Source of the DNA: Candidatus Methylomirabilis sp.
Lineage (GTDB): Bacteria; DYJV01
DNA: 6,952 bases
Assembly: GCA_020722945.1 (NCBI GenBank)
Contig: DYJV01000093.1
Coordinates: forward strand, 1-6,952
Direction of reading: 5' to 3'
The notes under the pieces were generated by a model that did not search any database, was not told where the DNA came from, and saw nothing but the letters and a program-made list of their open reading frames with translations. This document shows, piece after piece, positions 1-6,039 of the stretch. The translations under genes and the position numbers were made by a program. Within the stretch, counting starts at the first letter, position 1. Every line of letters begins with the position of its first letter.

Positions 1-56
1 AACTTTATGAGTTGACACCGGAGGAGATTGCGATTGTGGAAGGGAAAGAAAAATAA
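1..56 (+). CDS. 3' end of a probable N-6 adenine DNA methylase / type IIG restriction enzyme (partial)
   Basis: Only the last 17 codons are in the window, read in the frame starting at base 3 and ending at TAA 54-56. The peptide reads LYELTPEEIAIVEGKEK. An ending of the form 'LYxLTxEEIxIVEG' is common at the extreme C-terminus of Eco57I-like type IIG restriction-modification enzymes and related N-6 adenine methylases, where it closes the target-recognition domain. No catalytic motif (such as NPPY) is visible because the rest lies upstream of the window. This short stretch looks more G+C-rich than what follows. A broken toxin-antitoxin module follows directly, a typical defence-island arrangement. 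The assignment rests on 17 residues and could be wrong. Confidence 0.5.
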   Translation, partial: LYELTPEEIAIVEGKEK

Positions 57-123
57 GGAGTCTTGGCTTCGGGGCATTCCAAGAGGGATACTCAAATGAA
101 AACTAAACTGGGTTTATGAAGAG

Positions 124-474
124 ATGAATTTTAGTTATGACTTTGCAAAAATTGAAGATAAAGTTCCAATGATAGAATTTTTGGATAGTTTATCTATCAA
201 AGAACGAGCCAAGATATTTGCGTATATTGATAAATTGATTGAATTGAAAAACAACAGAATGTAACCCAAAGAAAATTTGTCCAAACACTTGAGAGATGGG
301 ATCTTTGAACTTCGAATCAGTTTTGACAACCGTATTTCAAGAAATTTTTATTTCTATGAGTCAAATCAAAAAATAATATTTACGCATGGTGTGATAAAAA
401 AAAGGACTAAAACATCAGATAGTGATATTGAAAAAGCCATATCAATCCTTAAAATATTAAGAGGTGAAAAATGA
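124..474 (+). pseudogene. RelE/HigB-like (phage Gp49-like) toxin interrupted by an in-frame stop
   Basis: A single reading frame from ATG 124 to TGA 472-474 would encode 116 residues, the usual size of this family, but codon 47 is TAA (262-264). The first part (46 residues) has the helical N-terminus ending in 'IDKLIELKNN'. The second part has the family core: 'SKHLRDGIFELRI', then 'RNFYFYE', then 'HGVIKKRTKTSDSDIEKA'. In the family these segments are continuous, with a loop of the type 'LKxNG...P..SKHL', so the stop falls in a surface loop and the frame is kept on both sides. Intact members are mRNA-cleaving toxins that act on ribosomes. A point mutation, for example CAA to TAA, is the simplest explanation; a sequencing error is possible. 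A TTG at 277 could in principle start a 65-residue C-terminal fragment, but I see no good ribosome binding site for it. The start at 124 also has only a poorly spaced GAAGAG before it. Confidence 0.75.
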
Positions 475-665
475 ATATTGCTGAACAATATTTTCAAAAG
501 CATCTTCGTGTTGATGAGTTTAAGCATTCCTATCTTCAAGAAAAAGTTAAACTGGATATTGAATACCAATTAGAAGAATTAAAAAATGATATTCGAACAG
601 TTAAACCTGTAGAGGAACTTATTAAAAAGATTGAATGTATTGAGAAATATGTGATGACTGTCTAA
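471..665 (+). CDS. Putative antitoxin partner of the broken RelE/HigB toxin, 64 residues
   Basis: The start ATG overlaps the toxin stop in an ATGA (471-474), and GAGGTGA at 461-467 is a close match to the full Shine-Dalgarno sequence, so translational coupling to the toxin frame is likely. The protein is short, acidic/basic mixed and predicted mostly helical. An early 'VDEFKHSYLQEK' resembles the 'EF+..Y' segment that opens many HigA antitoxins, and it is followed by a charged stretch 'KLDIEYQLEELKNDI' that could form a coiled coil. I do not see the helix-turn-helix expected of an XRE-type HigA, so the protein looks like a toxin-neutralising part without a DNA-binding domain. Toxin-first order is usual for HigBA. 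The antitoxin role is inferred from position and size; the protein itself is not one I recognise with certainty. It appears intact although its toxin is broken. Confidence 0.6.
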   Translation: MNIAEQYFQKHLRVDEFKHSYLQEKVKLDIEYQLEELKNDIRTVKPVEELIKKIECIEKYVMTV

Positions 666-1035
666 ATATCCGCTGATTCTTTTAGATACCAAAACAGATG
701 ACCTGTTCAGAGTATAATGTCCCTGTAAAAAAAGAGTGAAAAAGTGTTCTCCTGTCGGCAGACAGACAAAATTTATAAAGGAGCAAATAATAGAAATTAT
801 GATGCTAAAAAAGTATGGTTGGAGGCAGCGTAAGTGACTGTAATAAGAAAAAATTCATATTTGATATTGACAAAAGGTGACATTATATTTTTTTTATCTA
901 CATTAATTGTTACAATTTTTTCAGGTTTCCAATTTCTTGTTTTACCATTGATCCACATAAGAGGATTAGATTTACGTGCCTCCTCATAACTTGAATGGAA
1001 AGATATACAAATACAAAAAAATAAAATTATCGTCA
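666..1035. other. Gene-poor AT-rich stretch between the toxin-antitoxin remnant and the repeat
   Basis: I see no confident gene, tRNA or mobile element end here. A small perfect hairpin, CTGTC-ggca-GACAG, lies at 752-765. It has no T-run after it on the plus strand, but read on the minus strand it is followed after about eight bases by TTTTT and then a longer T-run, so it could be a weak terminator for minus-strand transcription coming from 797-1036. An AAGGAG at 778-783 has no good start codon at proper distance; the ATG codons at 799 and 802 open only a 12- to 13-codon frame. The stretch has the look of decayed accessory DNA. Confidence 0.4.
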
Positions 1036-1036
1036 A
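797..1036 (-). CDS. Doubtful small reading frame, possible remnant of an exported protein
   Basis: The minus strand carries 79 open codons from TTG (1036-1034) to TAA (799-797). The N-terminus is hydrophobic (IILFFCICIS) and is followed by a polar body including 'EEARKSNPLMWINGKTRNW', which would suit a signal peptide plus secreted domain. Codon choice (GAA, AAA, GAT, GGT) looks gene-like. Against it: the start is TTG, it is preceded at once by an in-frame TAA contributed by the repeat, there is no ribosome binding site, and the protein is not one I recognise. It could be a gene whose 5' end was displaced by the repeat, or a chance frame in AT-rich DNA. A weak hairpin at 752-765 lies in the right place to be its terminator. 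Confidence 0.2.
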   Translation of the reverse strand: MTIILFFCICISFHSSYEEARKSNPLMWINGKTRNWKPEKIVTINVDKKNIMSPFVNIKYEFFLITVTYAASNHTFLAS

Positions 1037-1239
1037 TTAGCATTTATTCGCGGTTATTAGCGTTTATTCGCGGTTCCATTACTACCCATTTTTTAAACTT
1101 TCTTTCAATTAGCGTTTATTCGCGTCCATTAGCGGTTTTTAATTACTCTTTATCTTTTAAACTTTCTTTCTATTAGCGTTTATTCACGTTTATTAGCGGT
1201 TATTCGCGTTTATTAGCGGTTATTCGCGGTTATTAGGTT
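1036..1239. repeat. Degenerate alternating 10-bp repeat (ATTAGCGKTT / ATTCGCGKTT) in three arrays
   Basis: Thirteen near-identical 10-mers plus a partial one occur in three blocks: four units at 1036-1075, three at 1108-1137 and six plus a partial at 1172-1239. Units with A at position 4 (ATTAGCGKTT) and with C at position 4 (ATTCGCGKTT) alternate without exception, so the true unit is 20 bp. The blocks are separated by two related 30-base spacers (1078-1107 and 1142-1171) that both begin ATTACT and end TTTTAAACTTTCTTTC apart from the last base. Spacer plus following units therefore form a 60-base repeat present twice at an offset of 64. Similar degenerate 'CGCGAATAAACGCG' sequences occur in intergenic DNA of several AT-rich bacteria, as far as I recall, without a settled function. 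There are no conserved repeats with unique spacers as in CRISPR. Confidence 0.9.
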
Positions 1240-1306
1240 ACCTTTAAATACCTCATAAACTCCCCCTTTTTTTACCTTTCTACATTTTCAAATCTGAAGG
1301 AAAAAA

Positions 1307-1336
1307 TTATTGCAAAAATAAATTTTCTCATATAAA
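1307..1336 (+). promoter_or_regulatory. Possible promoter of the aminotransferase-arg operon
   Basis: TTATTG (1307-1312) or the overlapping TTGCAA (1310-1315) could serve as a -35 element, with TATAAA (1331-1336) as -10 at a spacing of 18 or 15 bases. Transcription would then start within a few bases of the ATG at 1344, giving a leaderless or nearly leaderless message, which would suit the poorly spaced AGAGG (1338-1342) before that ATG. In such AT-rich DNA these matches occur readily by chance. A promoter somewhere in 1240-1340 is expected because no co-directional gene lies close upstream. I see no convincing ArgR box. Confidence 0.25.
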
Positions 1337-1343
1337 AAGAGGC

Positions 1344-2471
1344 ATGGAAAAAAGAGTATTTCTATCACCACCACATATGGGTGGGAAAGAACTTGAGTAT
1401 ATAAAAGATGTCTTTGCGAGCAATTATATAGCTCCACTTGGACAGTTTGTTGACCTCTTTGAGAAAAAGATATCTGAATTTACAGCTTCAAAGGGGGCAT
1501 TAGCTGTTAGCTCAGGGACATCAGCAATCCACCTTGCTCTGAAAATTCTAAATATTGGTGAAGGGGATACTGTCCTTGCTTCAACTTTTACATTTATCGG
1601 TTCGGTCTCCCCTGTTACTTTTGAAAAGGGTGTCCCTATTTTTATTGATAGCTCTCTTGATAGTTGGAATCTTGATCCAGAGCTACTTGATAGCTCAATA
1701 AAATCTCTGATAAAAAGAGGCTCTCACCCAAAAGCTCTTATACTTACACATCTTTATGGACAACCTGCACAAGTTGATATAATACGCGATATATGCCGTA
1801 ATTACGATATTTTTCTTATTGAGGATGCAGCAGAATCACTCGGTGCTACACTCAATGGCAAACATACAGGGACATTTGGAGATATCGGTATCTACTCCTT
1901 CAATGGCAACAAAATAATCACCACTTCAGGTGGTGGAGCAATGGTAAGTGACAACCTCGATTATATCCTCAAAGGTAAATTTTACTCTACACAGGCAAAA
2001 GAGAATAACCTCTGGTATGAGCATCAAGAGATAGGGTTTAATTACAGAATGAGCAATGTTGTTGCTGCTATCGGAGTTGGACAGATAGAAGTTTTAAAAA
2101 GTAGAATTGCAAGAAAAAGAGAGATTTTTGACCTTTACACAAAATTCCTGTCTGAAATTGATGAGATAGATTTTATGCCTGAAATAAAGGGTGCTTTTGG
2201 GAATAGATGGCTAACCTGTATTACTTTAAAAAAGGGTGATCCGATTAATCTAATAAAAAAATTAGATCAGCACAACATCGAATCAAGACCTTTATGGAAG
2301 CCTATGCACTTACAACCTGTTTTTAAAGGAGTTACCTCTTTTACAAATGGTGTAAGTGAAGGATTATTTAAAAAAGGTATTTGTCTTCCAAGTGGCACAG
2401 CAATGACAGATGACACTATCAAAATAGTAGCAAACATCATAAAAGAACATTTATATTCGGAGAGCAGATGA
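1344..2471 (+). CDS. DegT/DnrJ/EryC1/StrS aminotransferase, PglE-like (UDP-4-keto-6-deoxy-GlcNAc aminotransferase type)
   Basis: This 375-residue PLP enzyme has the full family layout. The N-terminal 'FLSPPHMGGKELEYI' and 'SNYIAPLG' closely match Campylobacter PglE and its relatives. 'SSGTSAIHLAL' (57-67) binds the cofactor phosphate, D161 in 'IEDAAESLG' contacts the pyridine nitrogen, and K190 in 'NGNKIITTSGGG' is the expected Schiff-base lysine. 'FNYRMSN' and, near the C-terminus, 'SRPLWKPMH' and 'GICLPSGTAM' are also typical. Such enzymes transfer an amino group from glutamate to a 4-keto nucleotide sugar in the cytoplasm, giving UDP-4-amino-4,6-dideoxy-GlcNAc for bacillosamine-type glycans. 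The substrate is inferred from resemblance; the 4,6-dehydratase and acetyltransferase partners are not in the window. The ATG is supported by the family N-terminus rather than by its weak AGAGG. Its stop overlaps the argH start as ATGA, so it heads the arginine operon. Confidence 0.93.
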   Translation: MEKRVFLSPPHMGGKELEYIKDVFASNYIAPLGQFVDLFEKKISEFTASKGALAVSSGTSAIHLALKILNIGEGDTVLASTFTFIGSVSPVTFEKGVPIFIDSSLDSWNLDPELLDSSIKSLIKRGSHPKALILTHLYGQPAQVDIIRDICRNYDIFLIEDAAESLGATLNGKHTGTFGDIGIYSFNGNKIITTSGGGAMVSDNLDYILKGKFYSTQAKENNLWYEHQEIGFNYRMSNVVAAIGVGQIEVLKSRIARKREIFDLYTKFLSEIDEIDFMPEIKGAFGNRWLTCITLKKGDPINLIKKLDQHNIESRPLWKPMHLQPVFKGVTSFTNGVSEGLFKKGICLPSGTAMTDDTIKIVANIIKEHLYSESR

Positions 2472-3892
2472 AACCTTGGGGTGGCAGATTTACAGAGAAA
2501 ACAAAAGATATAGTTGACAAATTTAATGCATCAATATCTTTTGACAAGAAACTTTTTTATGAAGATATAACCGGCAGCATAGCTCATTGTAAAATGCTTG
2601 AGAAACAGCAAATTATTACTCATCAAGAGTGCGAAAAAATAATAGAAGGACTACAAATAATATTAGAAGAGATCAAAAGTGGGAATTTTCAATTTAGAGA
2701 AGATCTTGAAGATATCCATATGAATATAGAATCAAGGCTGATAGAGTTGATAGGCGAGGATGGGGGCAAGCTCCATACATCAAGAAGCAGGAACGATCAA
2801 GTTGCTCTCGATATACGGCTCTATGTCAAAAAAAATACTTTTCATGCAGCAGAGCTTCTACTTACTCTGATAGATAAGTTTAATCAAAAAGCAGTGATGA
2901 CCCAAGATGCACTAATGCCCGGATTTACTCATTTACAGCAGGCTCAGCCTATACTTTTGGCTCATCATCTTTTGGCTTATTCAGAGATGTTTAAAAGAGA
3001 TTTCAGAAGATTTATAACTCTCTTTGAAAATCTCAATGAATGCCCATTGGGAGCGGGTGCCCTTGCAGGGACTACATTCCCAATAGATAGAAATTACTCT
3101 GCAAATCTGCTCGGTTTTGCAAAACCTACTTCCAACTCACTTGATACTGTTGCTGACAGAGATTTTATAGTTGAATTTATCTCACATTCATCAATCTTTA
3201 TGACCCACCTTAGCAAGCTCTCAGAAGAGTTGATACTCTGGTCAACCTCTCAATTTAATTTTGTAGAGTTGAGCGACCAATTCTCAACAGGTAGCAGTAT
3301 CATGCCTCAAAAGAAAAATCCCGATATCCCTGAGCTATTGAGAGGGAAAAGTGGAAGAGTGTTTGGCAATCTTATTTCAATTTTAACGATACTAAAATCA
3401 CTCCCCCTTGCATACAACAAGGATCTTCAGGAGGATAAAGAACCACTCTTTGACACTGTTGAAACAATCATCAACTCAATTATAATAACTACAGATATGA
3501 TAGATGAATTAAAATTTAACTTCGATACCTTAAAATATTGGTCAGGCAAAAATTTTTCAACAGCGACAGAGATAGCTGACTATCTTGCTGCCAAAGGAGT
3601 TCCATTTAGGACAGCTCACAGAATTACAGGAGAGATAGTTAGGATGTGTATAGATCATTCAAAACAGCTATCCGATCTCACACTTGAAGAACTTCATAAT
3701 TTCAGCCCCAAATTTGACTCAGATATCTTTACTTTCATAACCCCAGAATCAGCAGTTAATAGGAGAAATTCTTACGGAGGCACATCAAAAGAGTCTGTTT
3801 TATTCCAGATAGAAAACAATAATCACTTTATCAAATCTAACATTTCAAAATTAAAAACCTTAAAAGGAGATATAATATGCTCAAACATCTAA
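2468..3892 (+). CDS. argH: Argininosuccinate lyase
   Basis: ArgH cleaves argininosuccinate to arginine and fumarate, the last step of arginine synthesis, as a cytoplasmic homotetramer of the fumarase/aspartase superfamily. At 474 residues it has the usual length. It opens with 'KPWGGRF', the standard ArgH N-terminus. It then has 'HTSRSRNDQ' (103-111), the catalytic-histidine segment 'PGFTHLQQAQP' (151-161, H155), and the superfamily signature loop 'GSSIMPQKKNP' (275-285) carrying the active-site serine. 'DKEPLFDT' (323-330) is also typical. All key residues are present. The ATG at 2468 overlaps the preceding stop by four bases, with GGAG at 2459-2462 as its ribosome binding site. The 3' end overlaps the lipoprotein gene by 16 bases and contains that gene's ribosome binding site, implying coupled translation. 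Confidence 0.98.
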   Translation: MKPWGGRFTEKTKDIVDKFNASISFDKKLFYEDITGSIAHCKMLEKQQIITHQECEKIIEGLQIILEEIKSGNFQFREDLEDIHMNIESRLIELIGEDGGKLHTSRSRNDQVALDIRLYVKKNTFHAAELLLTLIDKFNQKAVMTQDALMPGFTHLQQAQPILLAHHLLAYSEMFKRDFRRFITLFENLNECPLGAGALAGTTFPIDRNYSANLLGFAKPTSNSLDTVADRDFIVEFISHSSIFMTHLSKLSEELILWSTSQFNFVELSDQFSTGSSIMPQKKNPDIPELLRGKSGRVFGNLISILTILKSLPLAYNKDLQEDKEPLFDTVETIINSIIITTDMIDELKFNFDTLKYWSGKNFSTATEIADYLAAKGVPFRTAHRITGEIVRMCIDHSKQLSDLTLEELHNFSPKFDSDIFTFITPESAVNRRNSYGGTSKESVLFQIENNNHFIKSNISKLKTLKGDIICSNI

Positions 3893-4869
3893 ATTTTATA
3901 ATTATTACAACCCTCTTACTACTCATTTTTGCAGGGTGTGGAATCAAAAAATTTCCATCTATCCCATTTATAAAATCTACTCCCAAGATAGATAAGTTAG
4001 ATTACAAGATCCAAAATGGGAAGCTTCTCCTTAATTGGCCAAACATCAAAGATAAAAATATAAAAGGTTACAATATTTATACCTCAAGTTCACCCACAGG
4101 GATAGAGTATTGCACTGATTGCGACAAAAATTTTAAAATGGTTTCATTAGTCGACACTGAAGGATTTGAAGATACTGCATCAATTACAATTGAAAATCTT
4201 AAAGACAAATTCAGCTACTGCTATGCTGTAAAATCAGTGAATAAAAATGGAAAAGAGAGCCCCTTGTCCAACAAGGTATGTTTTGATTGGGAGCTCAAAA
4301 ATAACATCATCGGAAATATCAATGTCCACCCAAAAGATAGAAGCCTCAAGATATCTTGGGAGAAAGGAAATGTTGAAGGTATCAATTTTCAAGGGGTAAA
4401 TATTTACAAAAAAGATAAATCTGGATCTTCAATTATTGCAAATGAGCCATCTAACAACGAATATTTAGTTAAAAATCTGAAAAATGGGGAGAAATATACA
4501 TTCTTTATTGCACCGATATACTATTTCAACAAGACATTGATAGAGGGCCAATTTGTAGAGGTTTCAGGGATACCTGAAGATTTTGCTCCACCAGAGTTAC
4601 CAAAATTTTTTAACGGTTTTTATACTAATGGAGCAATCTTGTTAAAATGGTCAAGAAGTTTATCTGATGATATATTTGGATACGATATTTTTAGAAGAGG
4701 TGAAAATGAGAAAAATTTTAAAGAGATAAATAAAAATATTATCAAAGAGGAGACTTATTTCGACTCTCAAGTTGAGAAGGGTAAGGTTTACTACTACAAA
4801 ATAAGATGTATCGATAAAAAATTTAATCCAAGTGAATTTAGCAATGAATTTAAAGTAATAGCAGAATAG
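3877..4869 (+). CDS. Lipoprotein with three fibronectin type III-like domains
   Basis: This 330-residue protein begins with a lipoprotein signal peptide: short basic start, hydrophobic run, lipobox 'IFAGC' with the lipidated cysteine at 21. The next residue is glycine rather than aspartate, so by the enterobacterial Lol rule it would go to the outer membrane. Three Fn3-like sandwiches follow at about 35-138, 140-232 and 238-330. Each shows a strand with a conserved tryptophan (W54, W161, W258), then 'GYNIY', 'GVNIY' or 'GYDIF', and a closing Tyr-rich strand. Domain one has four cysteines (C79, C82, C115, C135) that could pair; C311 is alone. It has no enzymatic motif, so a binding or structural envelope role is inferred. 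AAGGAG at 3864-3869, seven bases before the ATG, fixes the start inside argH. Its place in an arginine operon is unexplained; as I recall, lipoprotein genes next to argH occur elsewhere. Confidence 0.9.
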   Translation: MLKHLNFIIITTLLLLIFAGCGIKKFPSIPFIKSTPKIDKLDYKIQNGKLLLNWPNIKDKNIKGYNIYTSSSPTGIEYCTDCDKNFKMVSLVDTEGFEDTASITIENLKDKFSYCYAVKSVNKNGKESPLSNKVCFDWELKNNIIGNINVHPKDRSLKISWEKGNVEGINFQGVNIYKKDKSGSSIIANEPSNNEYLVKNLKNGEKYTFFIAPIYYFNKTLIEGQFVEVSGIPEDFAPPELPKFFNGFYTNGAILLKWSRSLSDDIFGYDIFRRGENEKNFKEINKNIIKEETYFDSQVEKGKVYYYKIRCIDKKFNPSEFSNEFKVIAE

Positions 4870-4872
4870 GAG
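4868..4872 (+). promoter_or_regulatory. Ribosome binding site that decides the argD start
   Basis: AGGAG, which overlaps the lipoprotein stop codon TAG (4867-4869), lies six bases before the ATG at 4879. A TTG at 4873 would abut it and is too close to be used, so the ATG at 4879 is preferred and the protein starts MSNVANTYGRF. Confidence 0.75.
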
Positions 4873-4878
4873 TTGTCT

Positions 4879-6039
4879 ATGTCAAATGTTGCAAATACTT
4901 ATGGAAGATTCAATTTATCTTTCGATTATGGGAAAGGTTGTTGGCTATACTCTCAAGAAAAGGGAAAATATCTTGATATGGTGGCTGGGATTGCAGTATG
5001 TTGTCTTGGACACAGCCACGAAAAATTTAATAATAGACTTAAAACTCAGATAGATAAAGTTTTACACGTTTCAAATCTTTACAAAATTGAACCACAAGAG
5101 GTATTAGCCAAAAAATTATCTGAAAAAAGCTTTGCAGATAAGGTATTTTTTTGCAATAGCGGGACAGAAGCAAATGAAGCAGCTATCAAACTTACCAGAA
5201 AATATGGACTTGAGAAATCTCAAAATAAAAAAAAGATCATATCTTGTATCAACTCTTTTCATGGAAGGACAACTGGTAGTTTATCAATAACAGGTCAAGA
5301 GAAACATAAAAAAGGTTTTGGAGAGCTTCTACCTGACATTGAATTTATCGAGTTTAACAATACCGAACAGCTAAGAAAAGCAATGAATCACGATGTCGCT
5401 GGTGTTTTTGCAGAGGTGATTCAGGGAGAGGGCGGAATAAATAAGATCGATATAGATTTTCTTGTAGAGCTCCGAAATCTATGTGACAAATTTGACTCTG
5501 CTCTTGTATTTGATGAAGTCCAAACTGGCATTGGAAGGACAGGGAAACTTTTTGCCTACGAGAACTTTCAAATAGCCCCTGATCTTATGACTATTGCAAA
5601 AGGCCTTGGCAATGGTATCCCAATAGGAGCACTTTTGGGGAGAGAGAAATTTATGCAGACTTTTTCACCCGGAACTCATGCAGCAACATTTGGTGGGAAT
5701 TACCTTTCAACTACTGCTGGAATAGCAGTTCTTGATATAATCGAAGAGGAAAATATTTTGCAAAATGTTAATATTTGTGGAGATTATTTTTACAATAGAT
5801 TAAAAACTCTCCAATCTTTATACCCTATTATCAAAGAAGTTAAAGGGAAAGGGTTGATGCTCGGTATAGATGTTGGGAGCAAGCAGCAAGAAATTATCAA
5901 AAAAGTTATAGAGAAAAAATTACTTGTTGTTGGAGCTGGAGCATCTGTTATAAGATTAGTTCCACCGCTGATAATCTCAAAAAATGAAATAGATATATGC
6001 TGCAACATTATCGAAGAAACTTTAAAGGAGCTTCAATGA
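4879..6039 (+). CDS. argD: Acetylornithine aminotransferase
   Basis: ArgD is a cytoplasmic class III PLP aminotransferase that makes N-acetylornithine from N-acetylglutamate semialdehyde with glutamate as donor; many homologues also serve as succinyldiaminopimelate aminotransferase in lysine synthesis. From the ATG at 4879 the protein has 386 residues, typical for ArgD. Visible features are 'NTYGRF' near the N-terminus, 'FCNSGTEANEAAIK' (91-104) for phosphate binding, 'SFHGRT' (126-131), 'VIQGEGG' (180-186), the cofactor aspartate in 'FDEVQTGIGRTGK' (D212), and the Schiff-base lysine K241 in 'TIAKGLGNG'. 'THAATFGGN' (266-274) and 'GKGLMLGI' (323-330) complete the pattern. Succinylornithine or GABA aminotransferases are related alternatives, but the arg neighbours settle the role. 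It follows the lipoprotein gene by nine bases and overlaps argF as ATGA (6036-6039). Confidence 0.96.
   Translation: MSNVANTYGRFNLSFDYGKGCWLYSQEKGKYLDMVAGIAVCCLGHSHEKFNNRLKTQIDKVLHVSNLYKIEPQEVLAKKLSEKSFADKVFFCNSGTEANEAAIKLTRKYGLEKSQNKKKIISCINSFHGRTTGSLSITGQEKHKKGFGELLPDIEFIEFNNTEQLRKAMNHDVAGVFAEVIQGEGGINKIDIDFLVELRNLCDKFDSALVFDEVQTGIGRTGKLFAYENFQIAPDLMTIAKGLGNGIPIGALLGREKFMQTFSPGTHAATFGGNYLSTTAGIAVLDIIEEENILQNVNICGDYFYNRLKTLQSLYPIIKEVKGKGLMLGIDVGSKQQEIIKKVIEKKLLVVGAGASVIRLVPPLIISKNEIDICCNIIEETLKELQ

Noticed and set aside
61-84. Inverted repeat TCTTGG...CCAAGA after the partial methylase gene, as a terminator
   Set aside because: A six-base stem with a 12-base loop and no T-run after it on the plus strand; too weak to call.
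96-119. Eight-codon frame just before the toxin, as a leader peptide
   Set aside because: ATG to TGA encodes MKTKLGL with no attenuator-like structure; short frames like this are expected by chance.
976-1176. Plus-strand 66-codon frame running into the repeat
   Set aside because: Its second half is just translated repeat (serine, tyrosine, arginine, leucine cycles), and it has no ribosome binding site or recognisable protein.
1036-1239. Repeat array as a CRISPR
   Set aside because: The repeated units are 10 or 20 bp in direct tandem, and the only spacers are homologous to each other; there are no cas genes.
1299-1329. Imperfect inverted repeat (GGAAAAAATTA / TAAATTTTCTC) as an ArgR operator
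   Set aside because: It matches at 8 of 11 positions in almost pure A/T sequence and does not fit the TGAATN4ATTCA-like ARG box; chance is the better explanation.
4873-4878. TTG at 4873 as the argD start
   Set aside because: It abuts the AGGAG with no spacing, while the ATG at 4879 is six bases away and gives the usual ArgD N-terminus.
5997-6035. ATG at 5997 as the argF start
   Set aside because: It would add 13 residues with no counterpart in ornithine carbamoyltransferases, whereas ATG 6036 has a well-placed AAAGGAG.
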